Shown here: positions 33,216-42,635 of the stretch, piece by piece
Position numbering within the stretch: position 1 is the stretch's first letter
Layout: each line of letters opens with the position of its first letter
Assembly: GCF_002944315.1 (NCBI RefSeq)
Contig: NZ_CP024314.1
Coordinates: 1,240,001-1,304,000, forward strand
From: Rhizobium sp. NXC24
GTDB taxonomy: Bacteria > Pseudomonadota > Alphaproteobacteria > Rhizobiales > Rhizobiaceae
DNA: 64,000 nucleotides
Reading direction: 5' to 3'
Position numbers and translations under genes: made by a program
The notes under the pieces: generated by a model
Told to the model about the DNA's origin: nothing
What the model saw: the letters and a program-made list of their open reading frames with translations, nothing else
The model's database searches: none

Positions 33216-34550
33216 ATGACCGATTTCAAGAAAGCGCCGACCGCTTCGAATGTGGCTGCAGATTCCGCAATGCTTGACCGTCGTCACTTCCTGCTCGGAG
33301 CCGCGGGTGCGGCTACCCTCGGCATCGCATCGGGTCTTGGAATGCGCACAGCGCGCGCTGCCAATCGTACGGAGATCAGCTTTGCCAGTGCCAGTTTCTT
33401 CGGCAAGGAAGGTATCGGCGATCTCGTTAAGGCCTATAACGAGTCGCAGGACCGGATCATGGTCAAATTCATCGAACTTCCGCCGCCAAGTTCGTCGACC
33501 GAAGTCTATCAGGGCCTGATCCAGCAGCTCGCGCGTCGCAACGGAACGCCCGATGTCTTCAGCCAGGACGTGATCTGGATCGCCGGCTTTGCGGCGGCAG
33601 GCTGGGCGCTACCGCTCGATGAATATTTCCCGAAGGAGAAGCGCGCCGATTATTTCCCCGGAACGGTCGCCGCCTGCACTTACAACGAAAAGCTGACCGC
33701 GCTTCCATGGTTCGTCGATTCCGGCATGTTCTACTACCGCAAGGATCTCGTGGAAAAGCATGGCGGCAAGGTTCCCGAAACCTGGGACGACATGGCAACC
33801 ATGGCGGCTGCGGCCCAGAAGGCCGGCGACGCCAAGTTCGGCTATCTCTGGCAAGGCAAGCAGGCCGAGGTGCTGATCTGCGATGCCGTGGAAGTCATCA
33901 CCTCGAATGGCGGCTCCATCCTGGCAGCCGACGGCAAATCGTCTGTTATCGGCGAGAAGGCAGCGGTCGAGGCAATCCAGTTCCTCTACGACACGATCAA
34001 CAAGACGAAGATCAGCCCGCAGAACGTTCTCTCCTGGGATGAAGAGCCTTCGCGTCAGCCCTTCACTTCAGGCGAAGCGATGTTCATGCGCAACTGGTCT
34101 TATGTCTATCCGATCGCGCAGGATCCAAAAGCTTCGCACATCGTTGATAAGGTCGCGGTTGCGCCCCTGCCCCATTTTGCCGGCGGAAAAAGTGCTGCGT
34201 GCCTCGGCGGCTATCAGCTTGGCGTCAACGCCAATTCCAAGAAGCGGGAAGCGGCGATCGAGTTCCTGACCTGGATGTCGTCTCCGGAAACCCAGACGCG
34301 TCTTGCTTTGAATTTCGGGCTTGCGCCCTCGCGCCCTGCCATCTTCGAAAATGCGAAGCTGAAGGCGGAACAGCCGTTCATGGCGAGCCTTCAAAACGTC
34401 TTCACCGGCGCCACACCACGGCCGATTACGCCGCAATATGCCAAGGTGACGCTGGCGCTACAGTCGAGCATTTCCAAGGCCTTGGTCAGCGGCAACGTCC
34501 AGGCTGAGCTCAACGCTGCCGCCGAACAGATCAACAAGATCGTCGCATGA
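33216..34550 (+). CDS. Sugar ABC transporter substrate-binding protein (CUT1)
   Basis: 444 residues, extracellular solute-binding protein family 1. A Tat signal is visible (LDRRHFLLGAAGAATLG, cleavage after ARA likely); the mature region opens NRTEISFASASFFGKEG. GGGAGG before the ATG at 33216 sets the start. It begins an operon that runs through two permeases and several catabolic enzymes to 41,574 with many gene overlaps. The sugar bound is probably an oligosaccharide, glycoside or polyol, judging from the CUT1 class and the neighbouring genes. Confidence 0.88.
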   Translation: MTDFKKAPTASNVAADSAMLDRRHFLLGAAGAATLGIASGLGMRTARAANRTEISFASASFFGKEGIGDLVKAYNESQDRIMVKFIELPPPSSSTEVYQGLIQQLARRNGTPDVFSQDVIWIAGFAAAGWALPLDEYFPKEKRADYFPGTVAACTYNEKLTALPWFVDSGMFYYRKDLVEKHGGKVPETWDDMATMAAAAQKAGDAKFGYLWQGKQAEVLICDAVEVITSNGGSILAADGKSSVIGEKAAVEAIQFLYDTINKTKISPQNVLSWDEEPSRQPFTSGEAMFMRNWSYVYPIAQDPKASHIVDKVAVAPLPHFAGGKSAACLGGYQLGVNANSKKREAAIEFLTWMSSPETQTRLALNFGLAPSRPAIFENAKLKAEQPFMASLQNVFTGATPRPITPQYAKVTLALQSSISKALVSGNVQAELNAAAEQINKIVA

Positions 34551-34551
34551 T

Positions 34552-35484
34552 ATGGCCACCGCATTGACGGCCCCCGCCGACAGCAGGATGCAAAGGTCAA
34601 TGGGGGCGCTTCCGAGCGCCCTCTGGCCCTGGCTCCTGCTGTTGCCGGCCTTCCTGTCGCTTGCATCGGTTTCCTTCTATCCGATCATCAATGGCGTCTA
34701 TCTTTCCTTCACCAACCGTTCCCTGATTACGCAGGACAACGATTTCGTCGGCTTTGCCAATTATCTGCAACTCTTGGCGGATCCGCCCTTCTGGAATGCG
34801 TGGTGGCATACGATCTGGTTCACCGCCGCCTCGACCGGGCTCGAGACCCTGATCGGCCTCGCCATGGCGCTAATCCTTTGCGAGACTTTCAGCGGTCGAG
34901 GCATGGTCCGCGCGGCGATGCTTGTCCCCTGGGCAATGCCAACCGTCGTCACCTCGAAAATGTTTGGATGGCTGTTCGACGGCCAGCACGGCATCATCAA
35001 TTTCATCCTGCTCCAGCTCGGTTTGATCGATCAGAATGTGAACTGGTATGGATCGCCCACAACCGCACTGACGACGATTATCCTTGCCGATGTCTGGAAG
35101 ACGACGCCGTTCATGGCGCTCCTCCTGCTGACCGGTCTTCAGACCGTTCCAAAATCGTTGATCGAGGCTGCCCGAATCGATGGCGCCGGAGCCTGGACGA
35201 TCTTCTGGAATATCCGCCTGCCTCTGCTGCTGCCGACCCTGCTCATTGCAGGTCTTTTCAGGGCGCTGGATGCATTTCGCGTTTTCGATCTGGTCTATGT
35301 GCTCACCGGCGGCGGCCCAGCCGATTCCACCGAAACGCTTTCGACGCTGTCCTACAAGGTGCTCTTCTCGACGCTGCAGTTCGGTTACGGTTCGGCCGTT
35401 TCGACCGCGATGTTCATCACCGAAGGCGTGATCGCCCTGGTGTTCTGCCTTTTCCTCGTCAGACAACTGAGGAAGACGACATGA
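34552..35484 (+). CDS. Sugar ABC transporter permease (CUT1, MalF-like)
   Basis: 310 residues with six membrane segments. The cytoplasmic EAA loop (EAARIDGAGAWTIFWNIRLP, near residue 205) contacts the ATPase. The start lies one base after the binding protein stop. No ATPase gene is found in this operon, so a shared MsiK/UgpC-type ATPase encoded elsewhere is presumably used. Confidence 0.88.
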   Translation: MATALTAPADSRMQRSMGALPSALWPWLLLLPAFLSLASVSFYPIINGVYLSFTNRSLITQDNDFVGFANYLQLLADPPFWNAWWHTIWFTAASTGLETLIGLAMALILCETFSGRGMVRAAMLVPWAMPTVVTSKMFGWLFDGQHGIINFILLQLGLIDQNVNWYGSPTTALTTIILADVWKTTPFMALLLLTGLQTVPKSLIEAARIDGAGAWTIFWNIRLPLLLPTLLIAGLFRALDAFRVFDLVYVLTGGGPADSTETLSTLSYKVLFSTLQFGYGSAVSTAMFITEGVIALVFCLFLVRQLRKTT

Positions 35485-36317
35485 ACGGCAGCCGCTCCGT
35501 CTTGCAGCACATCATGATCTATGTTGGCGCGCTTCTCATTCTCGTCTGGTCCGCGGGCCCATTTCTGTGGCAGTTCTCCACCTCGCTCCAGCTTGACAAG
35601 GCACTGACGGAAGGAACGCCGTCGCTCATCCCGAACCCGTTCACGCTGGAGCATTATTACAATGCCTTCGTCGAAAAAGGCCTGCATCATTACGTTCTGA
35701 ACTCGCTCATCGTATCGCTCGCGACCACGGCTCTCTGCCTGATCGTCGGTTCGCTTGCCGCCTTTGCGCTGTCGCGCCTTGACGTGAAGGGGCGATTTGG
35801 AATCCTCATGGTCATCCTGTCGGTCTCGATGTTTCCGCAGATCGCGCTCGTCGGACCGCTCTACCTGATCGCGTCCGAGCTTGGACTTCTGGACACCTAC
35901 AGAGCCTTGATCATCACCTATCTGGCGCTGGGGCTACCGCTCGTAACCTGGGTTCTCTTCGGCTATTTCGAAACGCTCCCGCGCGAAATCGATGAAGCCG
36001 CACGCATGGATGGCGTCGGGGTGATCGGCCTGCTTTGGCACATCATCCTGCCGATGTCGCTCCCAAGTCTCGTGACCACCGGCTTGCTTGCCTTCATCAC
36101 CGCCTGGAACGAGTTTCTGTTCGCACTGGCCTTCACATCAGACAGCGACAGCCAGACGATCCCGGTGGGCATCGCTAATTTCACCAACCAATACTACGTG
36201 CCCTGGGGAGACATCGCCGCCGCTTCAGCGGTCGTCACCGTGCCGCTGATTGTTTTGGTCCTGTTTTTCCAACGCCACATTATCGAAGGCCTGACGCAAG
36301 GCGGAATTAAGGAATGA
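35481..36317 (+). CDS. Sugar ABC transporter permease (CUT1, MalG-like)
   Basis: 278 residues, six membrane segments, with the EAA loop DEAARMDGVGVIGLLWHIILP near residue 170. The ATG overlaps the preceding stop (ATGA). Partner of the MalF-like permease; together they form the channel for the sugar delivered by the Tat-exported binding protein. Confidence 0.88.
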   Translation: MNGSRSVLQHIMIYVGALLILVWSAGPFLWQFSTSLQLDKALTEGTPSLIPNPFTLEHYYNAFVEKGLHHYVLNSLIVSLATTALCLIVGSLAAFALSRLDVKGRFGILMVILSVSMFPQIALVGPLYLIASELGLLDTYRALIITYLALGLPLVTWVLFGYFETLPREIDEAARMDGVGVIGLLWHIILPMSLPSLVTTGLLAFITAWNEFLFALAFTSDSDSQTIPVGIANFTNQYYVPWGDIAAASAVVTVPLIVLVLFFQRHIIEGLTQGGIKE

Positions 36318-36321
36318 CGAC

Positions 36322-37140
36322 ATGACTAGGGATTTGAAGGTCGGCTGCCAGACGTTCACATGGGAAATGCTCGGTGAAGTCTGGACAGGCACGCCGGACG
36401 ACCTGCTCTCCGCGATTTCCGCCGGCGGTTATGCGGGCATCGAAATCACCGACACGATGATCGGCCGCTACGGCACAAAGCCCAGCGAATTCGCTAGGGC
36501 ATTGCGGGATAACGGGTTGCAGCTCGTCTCCTTCGCCTTCGGCTCCAAAAGCGGTTTCACGGTCGCCGATGCGATGGAAAAGGATCTGGCCACGGCGCAG
36601 CGCTGGATCGACTACGCCGCAGAGTTTCCGGGCGCACTCATATCGATCGGCTCTGCAACCATCGTCTCGGAGGGGCCGCGGGAGGACAAGTTCGCAATCG
36701 CCGCCGAGTTCTACAATCGCGCCGGCGCGCTTGGTAAGGCATCGGGCGTCGAGGTCGCCGTACATCCGAGTTCGCATCACAATACCCTGTTGTTCAACCG
36801 AGCCGACTACGATCAGATCTTTGCGCTGCTTGATCCCGAACTGGTCGGCTGGGTTCCGGATACTGGCCATATCCTGCGAGGACATGACGATATCCTGGAC
36901 ACGATGCGCACCTTCCGGGATCGCATACGCTATCTACACCTCAAGGATGTCGACGCGCAGGACCGATGGGCGATGCTGGGCAAGGGCGTTCTCGAGACGC
37001 CGGCGGTGATCGATCTCGTTTCACAGGGACCGCACTTCAACGGGTGGCTGGTGCTGGAAGAAGAATCCGAGACGGCAGCGGCTGATCCGGCCGCAGCCAT
37101 AAAGGCCAATCGCGAGACGATGCGCACCCACGGCATTTAA
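36322..37140 (+). CDS. Sugar phosphate isomerase/epimerase (xylose-isomerase-like TIM barrel)
   Basis: 272 residues of the AP-endonuclease-2/IolE-like family. KVGCQTFTWEM opens the barrel; GYAGIEITD, VEVAVHPSSHHNT, GWVPDTGHIL and RYLHLKDVD carry the metal-binding His, Asp and Glu residues; VLEEES supplies the final Glu. Members isomerise, epimerise, dehydrate or eliminate on keto-sugars. AAGGA precedes the ATG. It lies beside two Gfo/Idh dehydrogenases, which fits a 3-keto-glycoside lyase or hydratase role, but this is inferred. Confidence 0.82.
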   Translation: MTRDLKVGCQTFTWEMLGEVWTGTPDDLLSAISAGGYAGIEITDTMIGRYGTKPSEFARALRDNGLQLVSFAFGSKSGFTVADAMEKDLATAQRWIDYAAEFPGALISIGSATIVSEGPREDKFAIAAEFYNRAGALGKASGVEVAVHPSSHHNTLLFNRADYDQIFALLDPELVGWVPDTGHILRGHDDILDTMRTFRDRIRYLHLKDVDAQDRWAMLGKGVLETPAVIDLVSQGPHFNGWLVLEEESETAAADPAAAIKANRETMRTHGI

Positions 37141-37150
37141 GGAAAAGACC

Positions 37151-38227
37151 ATGATCGAAAAAGAAAATCGCCGTCTTCGCGTCGGTGTCCTGGGCTGCGG
37201 GCCGATCGCCCAGTTTGCGCATCTGGAATCCTGCGTGAAGGCTAGGAATGCCGATCTCTACGCGATCTGTGACGCAGCACCCGATCTGCTCGCGCGCATG
37301 GGCGCCACCTATGAACCGCAGAAAATGTTCAGCGACTACGACGCCATGCTGGCCGACCCCGATTTGGAGGCGGTCATCGTCGCTACCTCGGACGCCTACC
37401 ATGTGCCGATGTCCATAAAGGCGCTCGAAGCCGGCAAACACGTACTGTGCGAAAAGCCGATCGGCGTCTCGATCGAGGAAGGCGGGGAGCTTGCCGACGC
37501 CGTCAAACGCTCGGGCAAGATCCTGCAGGTGGGGCACATGAAGCGTTTTGATCCGGCGCTTCAGGCCGCGCGTGACTTCGTTCACAACGATATCGGCCAG
37601 ATCCTTGCGCTGAAGGCATGGTATTGCGATTCAACCCACCGCTACACCAACACCGATGCCGTGCAGCCGCTTCCCATCACCAGCAAGCTTGCGCGCAAAC
37701 CGGCCGGCAATCCGAAAGCCGATCTCAGGCAATATTTCATGCTGGCGCATGGCTCCCACCTGGTCGACACCGCTCGCTTCTTCTGCGGCGATATCGTCGC
37801 CGTGCGCGCGCGCCTGCTGGAACGTGCTGGCGCTTATTGCTGGTTTGTGGAAACCGAATTCGCCAGTGGCGCCCTCGGCCATCTGGACCTCACGGTTGCC
37901 GTTCGCATGGATTGGCACGAGGGTTTCCAGCTCTATGGCGAAAACGGCTCAGTCCTCGCAAAGACCTTCAATCCCTGGTACTTCCGCTCCAGCGAAGTCG
38001 AGATCTTTCATGAGAAAGACGCAACGAGCAGGAAACCTCTTGGTGCGGACGGGCACTTCTTCCGCAGGCAGCTCGAAGGTCTCGCCGATACCGCCCTAAA
38101 TGGCGCACCGATGCGAGGCGCCAATGTCGAGGACGGTATCGCCTCCATCCGCGCGATGGTGGCGGTCGCGCGGTCGGTGGAGACTGGCGAGCGCGTCGAG
38201 CTCGCGGCCGTGACGGGAGCCGTCTGA
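37151..38227 (+). CDS. Gfo/Idh/MocA family oxidoreductase
   Basis: 358 residues. The Rossmann fold has LRVGVLGCGPIAQFAH, and HVLCEKPIGVS holds the conserved Lys near residue 99. In the substrate domain AHGSHLVDTARFF keeps the catalytic His, unlike the other Gfo/Idh gene in this cluster. GGAAAAG precedes the ATG. Its stop overlaps the start of the next gene. It probably oxidises or reduces a sugar at one carbon with NAD(P); the two dehydrogenases may catalyse the opening oxidation and the closing reduction of one pathway. Confidence 0.86.
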   Translation: MIEKENRRLRVGVLGCGPIAQFAHLESCVKARNADLYAICDAAPDLLARMGATYEPQKMFSDYDAMLADPDLEAVIVATSDAYHVPMSIKALEAGKHVLCEKPIGVSIEEGGELADAVKRSGKILQVGHMKRFDPALQAARDFVHNDIGQILALKAWYCDSTHRYTNTDAVQPLPITSKLARKPAGNPKADLRQYFMLAHGSHLVDTARFFCGDIVAVRARLLERAGAYCWFVETEFASGALGHLDLTVAVRMDWHEGFQLYGENGSVLAKTFNPWYFRSSEVEIFHEKDATSRKPLGADGHFFRRQLEGLADTALNGAPMRGANVEDGIASIRAMVAVARSVETGERVELAAVTGAV

Positions 38228-39045
38228 TGCAGGTCGGGATCTTCGCCAAGACCTTTCCCGGGACCGATGCTCTCAGCGTCCTGTCCGCGGTGCGCGACAG
38301 CGGCTATGCGACCACACAGTTCAATCTCGCCTGCTGTGGGCTGCCATCGACGCCCGACACCGTTCCCGAGCCGGTCGTAGCAACTATCCGCGGGGCCTCG
38401 GAATCGGCGGGCGTCTCGCTTGCCGCCTTGTCGGGAACCTACAACATGGCACACCCTGACATATTGGTACGACAAAAAGGCCTCAGCCAGCTCGCCGTCA
38501 TCATCGAGACGGCGGCAGCCCTTTCGATCCCGCTCGTCACACTCTGCACCGGCACGCGCCATCCCACCGACCAGTGGGTACATCATCCAGAAAACCGCGA
38601 TCCCACGGCCTGGGCCGACATGGCTGCGGAGATGTCGAAGGCGCTGGCGCTGGCGGAAGACCATGGCGTCGATCTCGGCATCGAACCCGAGCAGGCGAAC
38701 ATCGTAACCTCGGCGGCGGACGCCAAGCGACTGATTGCCGAGATGGGATCGGAAAGGCTGCGTATCGTCCTCGACCCGGCCAATCTTTTCGAAAGCGCCA
38801 CGCCATCGGAAGCACGCGCCATTGTCGAGCGCGCGGTCGAGACTGCGGCCGGACACATCGCCATGGCACATGCCAAGGATCGTTATGCCGACGGACGTTT
38901 TGCCACGGCCGGCCAGGGTATCGTGGACTTTTCCGATTTTGTCGCGCGGCTGAAAGCCGTCGGCTTCCATGGTCCCCTCGTCACGCATGGACTTTCGGCA
39001 GCGGAAGCGCCGCACGTCGCAGCCTTTCTCAAGGAATTGGTTTGA
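38227..39045 (+). CDS. Sugar phosphate isomerase/epimerase (xylose-isomerase-like TIM barrel)
   Basis: 272 residues, a second TIM barrel of the family in the same operon but distant in sequence from the first. QVGIFAKTFPGTDALSVL opens it; LAALSGTYNMAHPD, LVTLCTGTR, LGIEPEQANIV, RIVLDPANLF and IAMAHAKDR follow, with the Glu, Asp and His metal ligands. The ATG overlaps the previous stop. It may catalyse the second of two elimination or hydration steps, or epimerise the product. Its specific reaction is unknown. Confidence 0.82.
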   Translation: MQVGIFAKTFPGTDALSVLSAVRDSGYATTQFNLACCGLPSTPDTVPEPVVATIRGASESAGVSLAALSGTYNMAHPDILVRQKGLSQLAVIIETAAALSIPLVTLCTGTRHPTDQWVHHPENRDPTAWADMAAEMSKALALAEDHGVDLGIEPEQANIVTSAADAKRLIAEMGSERLRIVLDPANLFESATPSEARAIVERAVETAAGHIAMAHAKDRYADGRFATAGQGIVDFSDFVARLKAVGFHGPLVTHGLSAAEAPHVAAFLKELV

Positions 39046-39872
39046 TGGACGAAAGCGCGGCGTTCACGCATGGTGAAGCCAGCTTGGCCGTTTTCGATAG
39101 CGGACAAGGGCTCCCGGTCCTCTTTCAGCACGGCTTGGGCGGCGATGAGGCGCAGGTTGCGCAAACCTTTCCAATCGGAAAGGCGCGGCGCATCACCGTC
39201 GAATGTCGTGGACATGGAGCCTCACCGCTCGGCGACATCAGGCCCTTTTCATTGCGGATGTTTGCCGAGGATGTGCTGGCCGCGGCGACGGATCGCGGGT
39301 TCGAGCGCTTTGTCGCCGGCGGCATTTCCATGGGGGCGGCAATTGCCCTCCGCCTCGCTCACCACTATCCGGATCGCGTCGCAGCCCTCGTTCTTGTCCG
39401 TCCCGCCTGGACCTTTACCGCCGCACCCGACAATCTGGAGCCGGTCCGAACCGTCGCGGCCTTGCTTGGTTCGCATCCGATCGCAGAAGCGAAGGAACGC
39501 TTCGCCGGTTCGGAGATCGGCATGCGCATACGTGCGAACGCCCCCGATAATTTTGCCTCCCTGCTCGGCTATTTCGACCGGCCGAATGCGGTCGCTTTCG
39601 CATCTGTGCTGGCCGACATCGCGGCTGACGGCACGGGCGTGACTGAGGCAGAGACCGCCGCCCTCACAATTCCTACCCTCGTCATCGGCAACGAACAGGA
39701 CGCGATCCATCCGCTCGCCTGCGCGCGGACGCTCGCTGACACCATCCCCGGCGCCAGCTTTGTCGAAGTCACCTCCAAGCCGGCCGACAAGGCACGGCAT
39801 TTCGCTGAAGTTCAGGACGCTATCGTCACCTTCCTCGCATCCAAGACCATCCGGAGCCTCTTTCCATCATGA
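39045..39872 (+). CDS. Alpha/beta hydrolase
   Basis: 275 residues. LFQHGLGGDEAQ supplies the oxyanion-hole His-Gly, GISMGAA the nucleophile elbow Ser (near residue 90), and the late Asp (NEQDAIHP) and His (KARHFAEV) complete the triad. It starts one base inside the previous stop (TGATG). It is related to 3-oxoadipate enol-lactonase type hydrolases, so it may be a sugar lactonase or esterase acting between the dehydrogenase and later steps. Substrate unknown. Confidence 0.82.
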   Translation: MDESAAFTHGEASLAVFDSGQGLPVLFQHGLGGDEAQVAQTFPIGKARRITVECRGHGASPLGDIRPFSLRMFAEDVLAAATDRGFERFVAGGISMGAAIALRLAHHYPDRVAALVLVRPAWTFTAAPDNLEPVRTVAALLGSHPIAEAKERFAGSEIGMRIRANAPDNFASLLGYFDRPNAVAFASVLADIAADGTGVTEAETAALTIPTLVIGNEQDAIHPLACARTLADTIPGASFVEVTSKPADKARHFAEVQDAIVTFLASKTIRSLFPS

Positions 39873-40594
39873 CACTCAAGACCCTTTCTGGCCCCGCGGC
39901 CATAGCAGCGCTCCCCCGCAACCGGCTACTGGGCGAATTCTCGCTGTGGTCGGCTGATCTTGCCAACATGGAGGCCGATCTCCGGCGCATAGAGCCCTAT
40001 GCCGACCTGCATCATATCGACGTCGCCGATGCGCGTTTTACGCCGGGATTCCTTTTCTTTCCGGATTTCGTCGCGCGCATTGCGAAGGCAACCGCCAGGC
40101 CGATCCATGTTCATCTGATGGTCGAGGCCGAAATCGTCGAGGAGCAGACGCGCCAATTCATCGAAGCGGGTGCGGATCTTATCAGCGTTCACGCCGAAAA
40201 CGGCGAAGCCGGGTTACGCGCCATTGCGCTGGTAAAGAAACTGGGCGCCGGGGCCGGCGTCGTCCTGCGATTGGAGACCCCCGTTTCAGCGATCCGGCCG
40301 TTCATCGACCATGTCGCCTTCGTGACCCTGCTTGGCACATCGATTGGCGTCAAAGGCCAAAGCCTTTCCGAGAAGGCCTGCGATCGGCTGGTCGAGGCGC
40401 GCTCGCTGCTGAAACAGTCCGGCCGGGAGGATCAGGTGATCTTGGCGGCCGATGGCGGTATTCGCGAACAAACCGTGCCGCTCCTGCGTGCCGCCGGAGC
40501 ACAAACGGTCGTCCTCGGATCGCTGGCCTTCGGTGACAAGAACCTGGGCGACCGGATGGCTTGGCTCCATGGATTGGAGAGCCGCGTTTCGTGA
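39869..40594 (+). CDS. Ribulose-phosphate 3-epimerase-like protein
   Basis: 241 residues of the RPE TIM-barrel family, with the metal and acid residues kept: HHIDVADARFTPG near residue 50, HVHLMVEAE near 75, SVHAENGE, and LAADGGIREQTVPLLRAAGA near 190. The opening FSLWSADLANME differs from the SILSADF of true RPE, and VTLLGTSIGVKGQ replaces the usual phosphate-loop region. It is probably a relative such as allulose-6-phosphate 3-epimerase rather than the housekeeping enzyme. Overlap by ATGA with the preceding gene; a ROK kinase follows, as in the D-allose operon of E. coli. Confidence 0.75.
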   Translation: MTLKTLSGPAAIAALPRNRLLGEFSLWSADLANMEADLRRIEPYADLHHIDVADARFTPGFLFFPDFVARIAKATARPIHVHLMVEAEIVEEQTRQFIEAGADLISVHAENGEAGLRAIALVKKLGAGAGVVLRLETPVSAIRPFIDHVAFVTLLGTSIGVKGQSLSEKACDRLVEARSLLKQSGREDQVILAADGGIREQTVPLLRAAGAQTVVLGSLAFGDKNLGDRMAWLHGLESRVS

Positions 40595-41574
40595 AAAAGG
40601 TTGCCCTTGCATTTGATCTCGGTGGAACGGAGCTTCGCGCTGCGCTGGTGGATAGCGAGGGGAGCCTCCTGTCATTCTCCGCTGTGCCGACGCATGCGGC
40701 GGGAGGACCGTCCGCGGTCATCCAGCAGATCGAGCTACTGGCAGCCACGGCGCTGGCGGAAACGCCTGATCTCCTTCCCGTTGGGATCGGGATTGGCGCC
40801 CCCGGGCCTCTCGATCCGGAAGCCGGCATCGTCATTGCTCCGCCGACGCTCGCTGGGTGGTACGAGGTTCCACTAGCAGACATTCTCTCTAGCCGGTTTC
40901 AACTGCCGGTCCGGCTTGAAAATGATGCGAACGCGGCCGCACTTGGCGAATGGCGATACGGCGCCGGCCGCGGCGCGCGATCCATGGTCTTCGTCACGGT
41001 GTCGACCGGCATCGGCGGCGGCGTGATCGTTGACGGGCGAACCTTGCATGGCAGGCGCGGCCTGGCTGGGGAAATCGGCCACATGACGATCACCAACGAA
41101 GGCGAACGCTGCTTTTGCGGTGCGATCGGTTGTTTTGAAGCCGTAGCCTCGGGAACGGCCCTTGGCAGGCGGGCAACGGCGCGGACCCGCCAATCCGACG
41201 GTTCGATGCTGCGCAACCTATCGGCTAATGCCGAAGTGACCGGGCGCCATGTTGTCGACGCCGCGCGAGATGGCGACATACTTGCGCTGGAACTGCTGAG
41301 TGCGGAGGCTCGCTGGCTGGGGATCGGTTTCACCAATCTGCTCCACCTCTACTCCCCGGACATTCTGGTGATGGGCGGCGGGATATCTCACGGTTTCGAT
41401 CTCCTGCACGACACCATTGCGGCGACAGTTCACGATCGCGCCATGCCGGCCTATCGCGACGTGCCGATCGTCCCCGCGCAACTCGGGCGTCACGCAGGCC
41501 TGATCGGAGCGGCCAGCCTCATCCTGGGAGATGATACGAAAACCGACCCTGCGCCATCGGCTAGCGAGAGCTGA
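40591..41574 (+). CDS. ROK family sugar kinase
   Basis: 327 residues from a GTG that overlaps the preceding stop (GTGA). ALAFDLGGTELRAALV is the phosphate loop, VSTGIGGGVIVDG the second motif, and CFCGAIGCFE the zinc motif following GHMTITNEG. It has no DNA-binding domain, so it is a kinase (glucokinase, allose kinase or similar). It is last in the large catabolic operon and would trap the released sugar as a phosphate. Specificity cannot be assigned. Confidence 0.85.
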   Translation: MKKVALAFDLGGTELRAALVDSEGSLLSFSAVPTHAAGGPSAVIQQIELLAATALAETPDLLPVGIGIGAPGPLDPEAGIVIAPPTLAGWYEVPLADILSSRFQLPVRLENDANAAALGEWRYGAGRGARSMVFVTVSTGIGGGVIVDGRTLHGRRGLAGEIGHMTITNEGERCFCGAIGCFEAVASGTALGRRATARTRQSDGSMLRNLSANAEVTGRHVVDAARDGDILALELLSAEARWLGIGFTNLLHLYSPDILVMGGGISHGFDLLHDTIAATVHDRAMPAYRDVPIVPAQLGRHAGLIGAASLILGDDTKTDPAPSASES

Positions 41575-41672
41575 TCTCAAGCGCAGCGGTGCCTGCCGGA
41601 TTCCGCGTTTTCTCACCAGTCATCACAGATTTTTTCGTGAGCCAATATGGGGTGCGCGATTCTGACTATACA

Positions 41673-41686
41673 ACTAACATGTTAGT
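41673..41686. promoter_or_regulatory. Candidate GntR operator: perfect palindrome
   Basis: ACTAACATGTTAGT is a perfect 14-base palindrome 38 bases before the DapA-family start. It overlaps a second inverted repeat, AGTAC-5-GTACT (41684-41698). A TATACA that could be a -10 element abuts it (41667-41672). Confidence 0.55.
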
Positions 41687-41723
41687 ACTGTATGTACTGA
41701 CAGCACATCTGGAGGAATGGAAC

Positions 41724-42608
41724 TTGTCTCGCAAATTCGGTCTGTCAGTCGCGCTCACGACGCCCTTCGATACCAACGGCGATATCGCGATCGGCCCCAT
41801 GATCAAGCAGGCCGAGACGAGCCTTGCGTCGGGATGCTCGAGCCTCACGCTGTTCGGCACCACCGGCGAGGGCTCCTCCATCGGGACGCAGGAGCGCGAA
41901 GAGGTGCTCGACGCTTTCCTGGATGTGGGGATTGCTCCGAACCAGATTATCGTGGGCGTCATGGCGGATTCGGTCGAAAATGCCGCCGCGCAAGCATCAT
42001 TTGCGCTTACGAAAGGCGTACGCAATATCCTGCTAGCGCCACCTTTCTATTTCAAGAATGTCAGCGACGAAGGACTGTTTCGCTGGTTCTCAGCCGTATT
42101 CGCGCGGCTGGCGGGCAAAGCGCGCGACATCATCGTCTATAACATTCCCTCCATCACCATGGTGCCGCTCTCCGTGGCGCTGATTGGCAGGCTGCGCAGC
42201 GCCTTTCCCGGCATTGTCGTTGGGGTCAAGGACTCCTCCGGCGATTGGCCGTTCACGGAGTCGCTATTGAAGGCGCATGGCGATCTCATCATCCTGATCG
42301 GCGATGAACGGCACCTCGCCAGGGGCGTTCGGTTGGGCGGCCAGGGGGCGATTTCCGGGATGGCAAATTTCGTCCCCCGTGAAATCCGGCTGATGGCTGA
42401 AGAGGGAAAGGATGATCCGCGCGTCGTGGATTTTGTTCCGGAGCTGCTGAAATTTCCGGTGACTGCGGCCGTCAAAGTTATGGTAGCACAACTCTCCGGG
42501 GATGAAATCTGGCTTGCTGTTCGCCCGCCGCTCGTTTCAATATCCGACGAAGGACAGAAACATCTTGCCGGCGCGTTCAATGCGCTTTTCAGATCCAAGG
42601 CGGCTTAA
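41724..42608 (+). CDS. Dihydrodipicolinate synthase family aldolase/dehydratase
   Basis: 294 residues of the DapA/NanA class I aldolase family. GTTGEGSS binds the carboxylate of the keto-acid; IVYNIPS holds the catalytic Tyr and VVGVKDSSGDW the Schiff-base Lys (near residue 170). It starts with TTG at 41724, chosen because GGAGG lies eight bases upstream; the frame upstream looks non-coding and contains the palindromic operator. Followed by a GntR regulator and a CUT1 transporter in one apparent operon, so it is catabolic (for example a sugar-acid or sialic-acid lyase or dehydratase) rather than a lysine biosynthesis enzyme. Confidence 0.82.
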   Translation: MSRKFGLSVALTTPFDTNGDIAIGPMIKQAETSLASGCSSLTLFGTTGEGSSIGTQEREEVLDAFLDVGIAPNQIIVGVMADSVENAAAQASFALTKGVRNILLAPPFYFKNVSDEGLFRWFSAVFARLAGKARDIIVYNIPSITMVPLSVALIGRLRSAFPGIVVGVKDSSGDWPFTESLLKAHGDLIILIGDERHLARGVRLGGQGAISGMANFVPREIRLMAEEGKDDPRVVDFVPELLKFPVTAAVKVMVAQLSGDEIWLAVRPPLVSISDEGQKHLAGAFNALFRSKAA

Positions 42609-42635
42609 GCGGACCGGAGAGGGAGAGAGGGACGA

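Noticed and set aside
41724..42608. Lysine biosynthesis dapA
   Set aside because: The context is a GntR regulator and sugar transporter, and the family contains many catabolic lyases and dehydratases.
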